A stretch of 64,000 nt of DNA from Vanrija pseudolonga (lineage: Eukaryota > Basidiomycota > Tremellomycetes > Trichosporonales > Trichosporonaceae): contig NC_085851.1 of NCBI RefSeq assembly GCF_020906515.1, forward strand, positions 3,100,001 through 3,164,000, given 5' to 3'. Under the pieces are notes generated by a model. It made no database searches. It was given only the letters and a program-made list of their open reading frames with translations, and was not told the origin of the DNA. Below, in pieces: positions 11,752-24,033 of this stretch (position 1 is the stretch's first letter; each line of letters starts with the position of its first letter). Position numbers and translations under genes: made by a program.

Positions 11752-12771
11752 CTACATGGCCAGCTCTGCCTGCAGCTGGCGGAGCTGCTCCTCCTCGTCG
11801 TCCTCCTCGACTGCGTGCGTGCGCTCGCGCGACGCGCCGACGGGCGAAGCGGGCGTGTGGAGCGGGACGTGGTCGGCGCCCTTGAGGCGGTCGTCGAGCT
11901 CCTCCTGCTCGAGCGCCTCGAGCTCGGCCTCGAGCTCGTCCTCGTCGATATTGTTGACAATGCCGACGGGGTTGGAGATGGCGTCGGAAATCTCGTTTGT
12001 GAGGTCCATCTGTTCCCGGATCGCGTCCATTGTCTGGTCGACCTTTTCGACCTTGCTGGGGGAGGGTTAGCGGCGCCGAGCGGAGCGAGGCGGGGCAGAG
12101 CGAGGTGAGGCGCGAGGTGTGAGGCAGGCTGGACAAGCCAAACCCAGGCCCGAGCCCCGGCCTCCGCCCCCACCCCCACCCAACCCAAACAAACACCCAC
12201 AGCGTCGAGTGTATCGACTTCAATGCGTCGGCACCCTTCTTCATCGCGAGCATCGTCTCGGCATTCAGGTTGGCCGACTCGATGGCATTGACCTGGGCGT
12301 GGGTTAGAGTGGTGGAAACGACACTGGTCACCCACCTGCGTCTCGAGCGTGAGCCGTGTACCCGCGAGCTTGTCGAGCTCGTTCTCGAACGCCTTCTTCT
12401 GTCGCAGGGCGGCGGTTGCGACTGGGGTAAGTGTTAGCCATGGTTGGTGAGTTCCCAGCGCGCGTGCGTGAAGCGAGCGAGCGATGACGCCGCTCCACCC
12501 GACCGTTGTCGTCGTCGTCGACGATGCCGGCGAGCGCACCGCATAGCACGGCGGCGGTCGTCCACTACGCCGCGCCCCAACAACGCCACTCACCCCGCTT
12601 GTTGGTCGCGGCGTTCGCCTTGGCCTTCTTGAGCTCCTCCTCAATCTTCTTCTGCAGGTGCTCCTCCTTCTTCTCAATCATGAGCAGCTGCTGGCGCAGC
12701 GTCACGATCGAGTCGCGCGCCTGCTCGCGCGTGTCCTTGCGCCCGGTAAAGTAGGACATCCAGCCGGACAT
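11752..12771 (-). CDS. SNF7: ESCRT-III subunit Snf7/Vps32
   Basis: Main filament-forming ESCRT-III subunit, which polymerises on endosomes and drives budding of intralumenal vesicles. Exons on the minus strand: 12771-12594, 12421-12336, 12292-12201 and 12055-11752, giving 219 residues, the normal family length. The N-terminal part is basic and helical (SYFTGRKDTREQARDSIVTL, ALRQKKAFENELDKLAGTRL). The C-terminal part is acidic (NNIDEDELEAELEALEQEEL), carrying the MIM1-like end used by Vps4. The third intron (12056-12200, 145 bases) is unusually long for this window; its donor was chosen because it restores STLKVEKVDQTMDAIREQMD. It is divergent from MAD2. Confidence 0.96.
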
Positions 12772-13243
12772 GGTGGGGAGTGGGGTCGGGTCGGGCGGGG
12801 TGTTGTTGGATAGAAGAGGGGAGGAATGAGGAGGGAGAGAGGTGTGATCCCAGGCGACAAGTCGTGCTGACGGCGAACGACGCTGAGTGTGTGTGTGTGT
12901 GCCTTTGCTGGGTGGCCAACAGCCAACACAATGATGCAGCCATTGCTGCATTGGATTGATACGCAGTGTCAGGGACAATGCAGAGCCTGACACTGGAGTG
13001 GCGCTGAGAGTTGGATTAGGAACATTTGCTCCCGTCCCACAGCGTGCGTGACTTCGTGACTTTCAGCGGCGAAATGCAGCAACAACAAGGTGACCGACAC
13101 CCAGCTGCTTCACTTCACCTGCTTCACATCACCGGCGTCAGCTCAGCTACTTCAGCTCGGCTCCTTCAGCTCAGCTACTTCACATCAGCTTCCCCACCTC
13201 AGCTTCCTCACGTCACTCTTACCACCACCGCCCACCACACACC
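12772..13243. promoter_or_regulatory. Divergent promoter SNF7 / MAD2 with short repeats
   Basis: 472 bases between two divergent start codons. A (GT)n run lies at about 12890-12902, inside the SNF7 side. On the MAD2 side, 13100-13215 is built from degenerate copies of TCAGCTACT/TCACATCAGCT-like words, which look like a short tandem repeat or clustered binding sites in the MAD2 leader. Confidence 0.45.
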
Positions 13244-14082
13244 ATGGCGACAAAACAGGCCACGCGCCAGAACCAGGCCATCACGCTCAAGGGCTCGACG
13301 GCGCTCGTGACCGAGTTCTTCGAGTACGGCGTGAACTCGTGCGTCATGCGTGGCCTTGCTCCTCACAGCCAGCTAGCTCACACCCGCAGAATCCTGTACC
13401 AGCGCGGCGTGTACCCCTCCGACGACTTCCGGTGAGCTGACCTCTGGAAATGGGAGCTCACCCGCAGCATGGTCAAGAAGTATGGCCTGCCGATGCTCGT
13501 GACCAGCGACGACGGGCTGAAGGAGTACATCCAGACGATCATGGCGCAGGTGTCTGGTGGGTACAGCTGTGGCGTCGGGGTCGGGCAGCTAACACACTCC
13601 GCGCAGACTGGCTCATGTCGTCGTCCCTCACACGCCTAGTCCTCGCCATCAAGTCGGTCGAGACGGACGAAACCCTCGAGCGCTGGCAGTTTGACATCTA
13701 CACCGAGGACGGGCCGGCTTCGTCCCTCCCCGGCGGGCCACCCGCGCAGAAGAAGAAGAAGGACAAGACGGAGAAGGAGGTGCAGGGCGAGATCCGCGAG
13801 ATCATGAAGCAGATCACAAGTAGTGTGACCTTCTTGCCTATTCTCGACGAGGAGTGTGAGTGGCGCGGAGCGTGGGGGCAAGACGGCGCTGACATTGCCG
13901 CAGGCACGTTCACCATCCTTGCCTACACCAACGACTCGCCAGACGTCGCCATCCCCCAGACGTGGGGAGACGCAGACCCACACCTCATCGACCGCGGCAA
14001 GGTCGAGCAGGTCCGCCTCCGCAGCTTTACGACAAACGTCCACTCGCTCGAGGCCATGGTCGCGTACCGTGTCGGCGAGTAG
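13244..14082 (+). CDS. MAD2: Spindle assembly checkpoint protein Mad2 (HORMA domain)
   Basis: HORMA-domain protein that binds Mad1 at unattached kinetochores and Cdc20 to block the anaphase-promoting complex. Five exons: 13244-13338, 13390-13431, 13468-13556, 13607-13855 and 13904-14082, giving 217 residues. Diagnostic stretches are ITLKGSTALVTEFFEYGVNS, ILYQRGVYPSDDF, LERWQFDIYTED, REIMKQITSSVTFLPILDEE and the safety-belt region VRLRSFTTNVHSLEAMVAYR. A Lys-rich insert (QKKKKDKTEKE) before the IREIMKQ helix is somewhat longer than in yeast. All joins are in phase. The start is the first ATG after a CAC-rich leader. Confidence 0.96.
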
Positions 14083-14274
14083 CGACGCACAGCTTGTCAA
14101 TTGCCCGTATCACTACCTGTAACTCTAGAGCATGAACACATCACGAGCGTGTGGAGGCAGAGTCTGAGGCATCGGCGCGTAGGACACTGCCCACGCGCCT
14201 TCACTCCCACCGCTGCAACATTCTTGCCAAGCCATGCATCATGGATCCTGCCCTAATGGTGCGTCTAGTCCGTT

Positions 14275-15913
14275 TTACAGCTGGAGTGTGTTAGCACTTC
14301 GACTTGTCTTCTCCAGCCCTCTCCCCGCACTCACCATCTTGCCCGCCGGCGCACCAAAGCCGTCGTACTCCTTCTTGCCCTCGAGGTGCTTGCGGCCCGA
14401 GAAGATGGCCGAGTCGATCAAGCTCGCGACAGTGAGGACACCACCAATGATGGCGCATGCACTGGGGCGTCAGCTGGGATATGACGGGATTCTTCCAGCT
14501 CACCTCGTGAGGAAGTGGGCAAACGACTGGCGCGTCTCCTTGTGGACGACCTTCATGGGCGAGATCTCGTAGCTGCGCGGGTTAGACTGGAGTTCGCAAC
14601 TGCCCACCCACTTGATGAAGAGACCGGGGATAGCGTGGTTCGAGTGCGAGGTCATGTCTGCAAGTGTCAGCCCCTGTCGCCAGAACCACATCCTCGCTGC
14701 ACTCACGACCGTGCTCGTCCTTGCCCGGAAGAAGACCACCGCGGACGTCGCGCTCATATTCGGTAACCGAGTACTGGTTGGTGGGAATCTCGTCGCCCGT
14801 GAGGTACTGGAACGACGTCGAGACAACCTTGACAAAGTACTGGTACATGTTGTTTGTGTTGGCTGTGTCGTGTGAGTTGCTGCGTGCCTTTCTCCAACTC
14901 ACGGTCCTTGCCGTAGCGGCTCACGCCGGTCAGAGGGTCCTTGATGCCGAGCTCGGCGCGCGTCTTCTCCTCCTTGGGCTTGAGCATCTCCTGCGCAAAG
15001 TCGGGAATGTCGGCGCCAAAGTGGAACTTGTTGATAACGTGGTCAAAGTCGTGGTGGTGCTTGTCCTTGAGGTAGGGCACCAGCTCGTGGAGGTTCATGC
15101 CGTTGCGCATAAATGTCGCGCCGTGGCTGAAGCGCACGTTGCCAATGACCTTGTTGACGCGCAGCTTGCCCGAGACGCGGCAGCCCTCGGCGGCCTGCTG
15201 CGCCATCTTCTCGGTCCAGTGCTCCTCGACACACTGCTCAATGTCGTCGGGGTTGCTAAACGACCACCCGGCGCGGATGTACGCCTGGCGCACCTCCTCG
15301 CACGAGTTGCAGCACCCGTTCTCGGGCGGCGGCGCACCGTAACACTTGCCACAGTAGTCGGGCGCGCGCCCCTCGGCAATCCGCTCAGCCTCGCCCTTGA
15401 GCTGCTGGCCCTTCATCGGCCCAATCTCGTGACCTTGCTCGTTGAGCTGCATCTTCTTGACGTTGTGCGTAATGTCGTTGATGATCTCGCCCGAGATGTC
15501 GGCCACATCAATGGATAGCACTGGCGTCAGCTGTGTCAAGGATATGTTAGCTCACAGTAACATGGCACGCTGGGGAAGGTCACGTCGAGGTCAATGACAA
15601 TCTTCTCGCCGCGCGACCTGTCGACGTTGATCGAGGTCTCCGAGTGTACTCGTCGGTAGTCGACAAACTCGATGGTGAGCGAGGTGAGGATGATGGAGAG
15701 GGAGAGGAAGGTCACTGGGGGGTTAGCTTGTGCTGGCGCATCGCCTCGAAGCTCGACCCACAGAAAGCACCGGTGCGAGTCTTGATCTTGACATCTTCCA
15801 TCGTCTGGACGTCGGCGTCAACAAATGTGCCACGGCTACGGGCCGGCAGCGCTACTCACCTTGCCAAACGCATCGAGACCCTGGAAGGCTCCAAAGAAGC
15901 CGTTTCGACCCAT
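14275..15913 (-). CDS. ERV46: COPII vesicle cargo receptor Erv46 (ERGIC3-like)
   Basis: Membrane protein cycling between ER and Golgi with Erv41 and retrieving ER residents. Nine exons on the minus strand: 15913-15860, 15804-15762, 15714-15556, 15520-14903, 14862-14707, 14657-14612, 14572-14504, 14461-14335 and 14280-14275, giving 425 residues. The N-terminus (MGRNGFFGAFQGLDAFGK) and first membrane segment are followed by a Cys-rich lumenal domain (DYCGKCYGAPPPENGCCNSC), the block RVNKVIGNVRFSHGA, MYQYFVKVVST, and the second membrane segment (CAIIGGVLTVASLIDSAIF). The last exon codes only Leu and stop; the donor at 14334 and acceptor at 14281 fit this genome's pattern. Every exon phase closes. 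It is divergent from CCT1. Confidence 0.94.
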
Positions 15914-16296
15914 GGTGATGATGGCTGCTGCAGATCAATGTGTGTTGCAGCTGGACGAGATGTTGTCGAAACGTGTCCTTCGCGGTGATGTCTGGCTCGC
16001 TGCCCGTCGTTTCAAGTCACCGCCGCGTCGGTCCACTGCACGCGCCTCAGACGTGGAGGTCGTCCATATCTTGAGGCCGTCATTAGCGGAAGCAATTATT
16101 CCTTTAACATAACGGAACCAAATTGCCACGTTGTTGCGCGACGCGTGGTGAGAGCGACGACGATGTTCGATGTTCCATGTCGCTTTGCAGCCAGCAGAGC
16201 CAGCAGAGCAACAACCTCGATCAGACTTCTTGAATCTTCCAACAAACAGCTCATCACTCGCACACTATCAACAAACGACATTCCGAGTGATCAAAA
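15914..16296. promoter_or_regulatory. Divergent promoter ERV46 / CCT1
   Basis: 383 bases between two divergent start codons, with no ORF of interest. No TATA box stands out. The stretch is less GC-rich than the flanking exons. Confidence 0.45.
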
Positions 16297-18244
16297 ATGG
16301 CAGCTTCAATGTACCAGAGGGATCCCCGTGCGGTACGTCGTCGCGCCCTGGCTAGGTGCCAGCGCCAGCAGCTCGCTCGGCGGGCAGGAAATATCGCTGA
16401 CCCCGCTAGGGCCTCTTCCTCGGTGGCTCGCGTGTGAGCGGCGCCGAGGTCCGCGACCAGAACGGTAGGTTGGGACGAGTTGCTCGCCGCGTGCGATGGG
16501 CTGACGTTGTGGTAGTGCAGGCCGCTCAGACCGTGTCCAACATTCTCAAGTCGTCCCTTGGCCCCGTTGGGTAAGCTGAACCTCATGTGGTCTTCGAGAC
16601 AGCTGACACGCCCAGTCTCGACAAGATGCTCGTCGACAACGTCGGTGACGTGACTATCACCAACGACGGCGCCACCATCCTCTCGCTTATCGAGGTCTCG
16701 CACCCCGCTGTACGTTGCGCCGTGTAGACGCGCTTGCCACCGCTGACTGTTGACCCTCTAGGCCCGTATCCTCGTGTCCCTCGCGACGCAGCAGGACAAG
16801 GAAGTCGGTGACGGAACTACCTCGGTCGTCTTGCTCGCCTCGGAGCTTCTGAGGAGAGCAAACGAGCTTGTCCGCAACAAGATCCACCCCACCACCGTCA
16901 TTGCTGGCTACCGTCTGGCTTGCAAGGAGGCCTGCCGCTTCATGGCCGACCAGCTCTCCACCAAGGTCGACAAGCTCGGCCGTGACGCCCTCGTCAACGT
17001 CGCCAAGACGTCGATGAGCTCCAAGATTCTTGCTGCGTGGGTGCTCTTGTCTGCCTCCGAAACCCGCTAACCAACCCAGCGACGACGACTTCTTCGCCCC
17101 CCTGGCCGTCGACGCCATGCTCGCCGTCAAGACGGTCAACCCCCGCGGCGAGAAGAAGTACCCCGTCAAGGCCGTCAACGTCCTCAAGGCGCACGGAAAG
17201 TCTGCCCGCGAGTCGTTCATGGTCAAGGGCTACGCGCTCAACTGCACCGTTGCCAGCCAGGCCATGAAGACTCGCATCCCGAACGCCAAGATTGCCTGTC
17301 TCGACATGAACCTCGCCAAGCAGCGCATGCACCTCGGCGTCCACATCACCATCGACGACCCAGAACAGCTCGAGGCCATCCGTGCCCGCGAGTCTGAGAT
17401 TACTCTTGAGCGTGTGCGCAAGATCCTTGCCACTGGCGCCAACGTCATCCTCACCACCAAGGGTATCGATGACCTGGTCCTCAAGGAGTTTGTCGAGGCC
17501 GGTGCTATGGCCGTCCGCCGCTGTCGCAAGGAGGACTTGCGACGAATTGCCCGTGCTACCGGCGCGACGTTGGTGTCGTCGCTCGCCAACCTGGACGGAG
17601 AGGAGACTTTCGAGGCCTCGAGCTTGGGTTTCGCCGAGGAGGTTGTGCAGGAGCGTATCAGCGACGACGAGCTCATCCTCGTCCGCGGAACCAAGGTCGT
17701 CAGCTCGTCGTCCATCATCCTCCGCGGTGCCAACGACTACATGCTCGACGAGATGGAGCGCGCGCTGCACGACGCCCTCAGCATCATCAAGCGCACGCTC
17801 GAGTCTGGATCGGTTGTTCCCGGTGGTGGTGCTGTCGAGACGGCGCTGTCCATCTACCTCGAAAACTATGCCACGACCCTCGGCTCGCGTGAGCAGCTTG
17901 CCATTGCCGAGTTTGCCTCGGCGCTCCTCGTCATCCCCAAGACGCTCGCCCTCAACGCCGCCAAGGACTCGACCGACCTCGTCGCCAAGCTCCGCGCGTA
18001 CCACAACGCCGCCCAGTCGGTTAGCCCCGAGGACCCCAAGCGCGGCTTAATCTTCTACGGTCTCGACCTGCTCAACGGCGAGGTCATCGACAACCGCGCC
18101 GCCGGTGTCCTGGAGCCTACCATGTCCAAGATCAAGTCGCTCAAGGCCGCCCTCGAGGCCGCGACCAGCTTGCTCCGTATCGACGACAGCATCACTGTCA
18201 CCCCCGACCAAAAGGGTGAGGAAGACCCCCACGCCCACATGTGA
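16297..18244 (+). CDS. CCT1: TRiC/CCT chaperonin subunit alpha
   Basis: Group II chaperonin subunit that folds actin, tubulin and other proteins in the cytosol. Six exons: 16297-16332, 16410-16464, 16516-16570, 16616-16709, 16762-17036 and 17080-18244, giving 559 residues. Family signatures are [36 protein letters not shown] (ATP site with GDGTT), the apical segment [20 protein letters not shown], and the C-terminal [15 protein letters not shown] block. The family is defined beyond doubt; assignment to alpha rests on the GYALNC stretch and on the [16 protein letters not shown] region. Long introns are absent and the large last exon is typical here. Confidence 0.96.
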
Positions 18245-18426
18245 GCGAGCGAGCAGTTAGAGCACGATTTTACGTCATAGTGAGCAGCCGAGATAGTAGG
18301 TACTGCTCGGCAGAGGATATATGTAGATGATCGCATTGCATAGCGTCTGTGGACTACCTTGCCAGCCAATGTTCGCGCTTGTACATCACATCGGCAGCCG
18401 TGGCTCCCTCCTCCTTATACGAGGGT

Positions 18427-20134
18427 TTAAAACACGGTTCCGTCACTAATGATTTCAATGGGGGCTTGTGGGTCAGCAAATGCAGGGATTAAGCAACCCA
18501 CGGCCTCCAGATTCTGGGCGCTTGAGCTTTGCAATCTCGCGCCCGCCCTTCCAGGTCGAGGCCTCGAGGACCTGTGCGAGGTTGAGCTGATCGGAAGTGA
18601 GGCCCAGCTTGTCGCAGATGCCCTGGTGGATCTTGTCCCTGCGAGAAGTCGAAGTCAGTCAAGAATAGCAGAAGCGAGCCGCGGCCGCGAACGCGACAGA
18701 AGCGACGCACAATGCAATGACAGTCACGGCGCGCCACTCGACAACAGCGGGGTGGCCGGGGGCGAGAACAGGAAGCCCGTCACGGCCGTTGGGGTAGGCG
18801 CCGTTCGGGAGCGAGTCGGGGCGGATGGTCAGGAGCTCGTGGTCAACCAGGAGACCTCCGTTACGGTACTGCTCGGATCAGATTCAGCTATTAGGGACGC
18901 TCTTACCTCTGGAAGGCCCGTCTGCCCCGGTCCAGGGTCCACACGCCAGCCGGCGACCGACTCGATCGGCTCAAGGAGTGAGTAGCACAGCCACTGGGTG
19001 AGTTTATGGAAGGGGACGAGGGCGTCGCCCTCGAATCGCTGGTCACCAATGGCGTCGTGCGAGCGTGCGAGCGACGGGCAGTACCACACGTCCCCGAGAA
19101 CCTCGTCGGGGTATTCTGGCAAGGTGGTGCGCGAGGGCCAAATGGGCGCAAGGAGAGAAAAGAGCGTGTCCCAGAATGTGACGAGGGAGAGGACGGGCTT
19201 GGGGCCGCCGGTCTTGAGCGTAGGCTGGAGGTAGTCTGCAGAGTTAGTCATCAGCCGATACAGCGCAACTCACAGAGGATGTCACCGGGGCGGCCTGACC
19301 GCACGATATCAGGACGCGCCTCGAGCGCCCCACCGAGCTGGATCAGCAGATTTGCCCTTCCATCCAGACCCGACATGGGGTTCGCGGCGGTCACTTGGAA
19401 CTGCTCGCCGAGGATCGCTGGAGTGAGGGCCTGGAGCGCCTTGGCTACGCGGGGAGGTTAGATACACTCATCGTTGAGCCACCGTCGAGGTACTCACCAT
19501 CCACACGCAGCGGGTCACCTGGCACAGCCGAGAAGACGCCATTCACGAACATGTGGTAGCTCGCCACTGCGAGGGCCTCGCTGCGGCCGCCCTCCCACGT
19601 CACCTTGCCGTTCGCATCGCGCTCCGTGTAGGTCCAGGTGTTGCCAGCGCCGGCGTCGAGCAGAACCGAGACGATGTAGAGGTCGATGAGGGCGGCTGCG
19701 CGCTCCACGGGCTTATCTTTGGAAGGGAACTGCGGGTTCTCGAGGAGCTGCGCGATACGGTCGATGGGCTTGGGGGTCTGGGTCACAAAGTGGTTCTTGC
19801 GGCAGTGTGCTGGGCATGTCAGACAACGGCGGGCAACCGAACAGGACCGCAGACATACGAGGAATCTTATCATAGTTTGTTCCAAAGTCGCGCTAACGGG
19901 GTCAGAGGCGCCGGCGCCATCACTCACCTCGAGCAGGCCGGCGCAGAAGTCTACGACTGTCTGGAGCTTGTCCTGGTGCCAGATCCAGTAGTCGCCCTTG
20001 TCGCGGACCACGAGGTCGAACACCTGCTTTGAGCGCTCACGAACGGCGACGAGGGAGCGGAGGTACGCCACCACGGGTGGCGTCGTCGTCGTCGTGCTCG
20101 TCGCCGCCGGAGTCGAGTTGGTCGTAAGGGCCAT
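18427..20134 (-). CDS. URC4: Uracil catabolism protein Urc4 (DUF1688)
   Basis: Member of the DUF1688 family, needed with Urc1 for the fungal URC pathway that uses uracil as a nitrogen source; its chemical step is not settled. Eight exons on the minus strand: 20134-19928, 19892-19859, 19809-19498, 19444-19274, 19235-18907, 18868-18711, 18638-18502 and 18464-18427, giving 461 residues. Typical stretches are AVRERSKQVFDLV, NPQFPSKDKPVERAAALIDL, SVLLDAGAGNTWTY, GRSEALAVASYHMF, MSGLDGRANLL, FHKLTQWLCYSLLEPIE and the end PPIEIISDGTVF. Three donors were chosen because they restore these blocks (for example after GGC-C at 18502). The third exon reads PPHCRKNHF where many family members have a His-Ser-Arg-Trp-Arg-His-like block. 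Confidence 0.92.
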
Positions 20135-21222
20135 ACGAGTGAGAGACAGGGGAGGGGGAGATAACGCGTACAGCGACGTGGATGGGTCGTGTCTATGATC
20201 TAGGCCGTCGAGACTGGTTATATCTGCCGCTCACGAGTGCGATGGGGGGAAGATGGGGGCAGTGTGAGAATGGGTAAGACTGCAGGCGTGTGGATGCAAC
20301 TGTGGCTGTGGAGACGAGGACAAGGCGGACGTGGGGAGAGGAGACCAAGAGCGGTATGTCGTCAGTGAGTGATGCCAGAGTATACTGTGTGGGGGTGTGT
20401 TATCGTTGGATGTCGTCGATGTTGCTGTTACTAGTACCGAGCGAGCAAGAGAGACCGATGTGACCACGCGTCGTCGTGTGAAGTCTAAGTTCGAAGCGAC
20501 TGGATGAATGAATGAGTTGCTAGGTGGTGGAGTTGTTCCGAGCGGCGGCGACGATGGACGAGTGGGTGGGTGTCGATGGGTGGAATCCGTGACCCCGGCC
20601 AGGTCGGCTGGATGAGATGCGCGATGGGATGGGATGGGGGGCGTGGGGAGAGATGCGCGATAATGAAGGGGCCGGCCAGCAGGGGTCACCAGGGGCAAGT
20701 CGAGCGAGTCGAGGCCTGGCCCAGCGTTTGAGGGTGGTGGACACGCGCGCAGTGGTGGATGGGTGGGTGGGAGGGATGCAATGCACAGGTGCAAGGTCGG
20801 AGCAGCGTCAGCGGCGTCGGCTGGCTCGTTACAGTGGGGGGCAAGGAGGTTGACTGGCCCGGGCCGTGACGGCGCGGTCGGGTGTGAACCGTGGTAGCGT
20901 GCTAGCGTGCGGTTGCGTGCGCGCGCCTTATTGTCCCTGTCGGACAGAATGGAACTCTGAGTGTGAGGGAGGCATGAGCCAAGCAACGCCCGGAACGGCG
21001 GTCAGTTGGAGTGAGTGGGTTCGGCTCTGGCCGCCGGCTGGTCAGTGTGGACAGCGTGCAACCACCCCACCCAGCCAACAGCCGCGGTGTTGCCGTGCAG
21101 CAGCCGCCCAAAGAGGTGCCCGTTATCGCCCACACGGGCACTTGCGCGTCACACGGCCAGGGGCCCCACGCCGTATCGGCCAATGGCCAAGCCGAGGCCC
21201 TCCCTTGACGGAAACAAATCTC

Positions 21223-21246
21223 GCAGCAGCAGCAGCAGCAGCAGCG
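21223..21246. repeat. (CAG/AGC)8 microsatellite
   Basis: Eight perfect GCA/CAG triplets followed by GGCGGCG. Noncoding as far as I can tell. Confidence 0.9.
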
Positions 21247-22108
21247 GCGGCGAGGCACAAACAACAGTCGACCACTGTCAGCTGTCAGCTGTCAGTGTGT
21301 GTACATCTCATGAGTGCCGTGGCGGTCGTCGTCACGGCCTTTGCTACCACCTGCTTATCCCGCTCACTTCGGCGTCGGTTGGGAACAGCTGCCAGATCGC
21401 CCGCCAGATCCATTCCACCCGCTCATGGCGACGGGGAGCGATCGCAATGTCCCAAAGACAAAGGTTGACTCGTCCAACGTACTGCGTAACGATCCTGGTC
21501 GTAAGGAGGCCGAGGGCCAGCCAGCCGAGCGAGGAACCACGATCCGGCACCGCCCACCTGCATTTGGGTACGGGTCGCGTCACGTGCCGTTGTTTTGGCT
21601 GTTGTTCGCGCGACTGACCTTGGCCTTTGTTTGTCGTTGTTCGAAGGTGTTCAAAGTTTGGACCTGTGCTGTGCAGTGGTGGCTCGGGGCCTCAATTGCA
21701 TCGTCGCCGTACCTGGCTGTCTATAAACAAAGGACGATGAGACGTCGACGGCCGTTGTCGTCGACAGCGGCACGTACAAGCACAAACACAATGCGAACAA
21801 CGACGACGACGATTCGTTGGGGACGTTTGGTCGAGGGGCTGAGCAGCCAGCTGCCGTTGCCGCCAAGTCGCGTTTCATGTCTGGCTGGCCTGGCCACCAG
21901 CCAGCCTCAATACTCCCCAGCATTACGTTGTGGTGTTCTTACGTCGTCGTCGGCACTTGACGTCCGTCGTCATCTTCGTCCATCACGATAACGGCAGGCG
22001 GTTTCATCGTGCCCCCTTCGTCACTGCTACGGAGACTTTGTGTCGTGCCGTGATAGATGGGCACGGTGGGCGGATGATGTGGCAGGGGACAGAAGCAGCG
22101 GCATGGCT

Positions 22109-22141
22109 GGTCGTCGCTGCCGTCGTCGTCGTCGTCGTCGC
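22109..22141. repeat. (GTC)n triplet repeat
   Basis: A run of GTC/TCG triplets with one interruption (CTGC), within the geneless stretch left of CDC25. Confidence 0.8.
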
Positions 22142-24011
22142 GGCCCCAGTTAGCTCCACCCTTCGAGCCACTGGTCGAGGGGGAGAACAAGACGACACGC
22201 TCTGGCGCGTTTCGAACCAAAGCTTCTTGTCGTTTAGCATTTGGCGCCGCGGCGTACTACTCGGGCCGCCTCGTGCGACGTCGCTCGCTCGCCGTTGGCG
22301 GCGGTCAATTGAGATAGATCTGCAGCATGCCGTCGTGCGTCGTCGTGCGTCCTTTGGTTTCACCCGACCCGAGCGCGACAGCACCATGCCGCTCTTCGCA
22401 CCACCGCACCGCCACGAGCGACCGAGCTAGCCAGCGAGCGAGGCCGCACGCGCCACGACGCCCCGACGCCGCCGCCCCAACGTACCTCGCGCTTGCTCGT
22501 ACATAATCCCCCCCGCTCCGCCCGGCCCCGGGGGGTGAGGGGTGACTACTACTCGTACGCACTGGCGCACTGGGCCAACATAGAGTTTCCGCCCACCCGG
22601 GGCTGATCGTTTCGTTTCCAGCGTTTGCCCACTCGCCCGACGCAGCTTGTTGGATTAACGCCGTCGTCGAGTGTGGAAGGTTTGCCCGGCACCCCTGGGC
22701 CTGGCTGGGGTCAAGGCACACTCGAGACAAGCTTGCAATATGGATGGGACTGCTGACCCTACGAGTATTCGGGCGATGGTTTCAGCTGTTGGGCTGGCCA
22801 GGGTGTGTGGGCGTGTGTATCCCGCACTCCGCCGGCGGTTGTCGCTCAGCAGTGCTTGTTGCCCACCAAGACGACGGACACAACGTAACAAACCATGCAT
22901 CCTTCCTATAGGCAGCCACTGGTTTGTTCCAAGAGGCCGCAACCCGCGAAACACGGCGTGCAGCGGCCCGTCGCCCGACCAGGGGATAAAGGTGTCTTCG
23001 ACGCTCGCTCGACCCCGACGGACGAGGTCGTGCCGAAGCCAGCCCAAACACTCCCCTGCGCGGCTGGCTGGCGGCAGCGGCAACGTACAGCGGCATGCTC
23101 GCGACAACGTACATCGTGTGCTCGGGCGGCCCTTTGTGTGTCTCATCTTGCTCGGAGGAAGGAAGTAGGGGTGGGGGGTCTGGAACATTGCACTTGCAGC
23201 CAGCCTCTCTGTCGCACACAATGTCATCGGAAGTGGGTGCATGAATTGTCTCGAATGTGTGGTACACCCGTCCCAGGAATTGAGTGACCGGCAAGCGAGC
23301 ATGAAGTGCAGGTTGCAGGTGCAGGTGGGCAGCGTGTGCCCTGTTGTTGTCTCCTGTTGAGTGGAGTGTGTGATCGGGAAGCGGCACAAGCGACCAGCAG
23401 CAGCATCCGAGAGCAAACACGCAGAGCTGATGACATTCACCGACGACGACATTGCAATCATGACCCCAGTTCTATTCATCGACGTATGAATTGCTCGAAA
23501 TGACCCAGGACTGATTGCCCCCACACTCCCCAAACCAGTATCTCGCGCTGGCTTCGGGGCGTCGCAGCAACTCATGTGGAGCAGATGCACCACCTCGTCG
23601 TCGTGCACCTCGTCCTCCCTCCTCCCATGACCTCATTATGAACCACACGGGACTGCCTGCTCACTACCTTGTTCCTGTGGCTACTGTCGCCCCCCACCCA
23701 ACGGGCGATCTCGCTCGAGCGCCATCGATGCAATGTTGACGTTAGTGTCTGAGACGCTGTTTGGGTAGCATGCGGATGCTAAACCTAGCAATAGGAGCTA
23801 GCAGCGCAATATGCCCTGTGAAACCTTGACGCTTAGACAGGCGAAGGGTGAGGGTGCACGCACGACACATTCCGACGCAATGTGTTGTGTCTCGTTGGGC
23901 AGTGCAACAACAATGGAGGAGTGGTGGCCGCAGCAGCAGCAGCACCCCCTGGGCAATGTTGCACCACTTAGCGCAAGGCCAAGCCAGCCAGCCCTGCTGC
24001 GAATGAACGAA

Positions 24012-24033
24012 TGTCGTCGTCGTCGTCGTCGTC
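24012..24033. repeat. (GTC)7 triplet repeat
   Basis: About seven perfect TCG/GTC triplets. The same word recurs often over 21.7-24 kb, giving this stretch a skewed composition. Confidence 0.8.

Noticed and set aside
12890-12902. (GT)n run near SNF7 as a regulatory signal
   Set aside because: Short simple repeats are common here; no link to expression can be seen.
22655-23608. Minus-strand 317-codon open frame in the geneless stretch
   Set aside because: No introns of the local type, no recognisable motif, and composition typical of a chance frame in GC-rich DNA.
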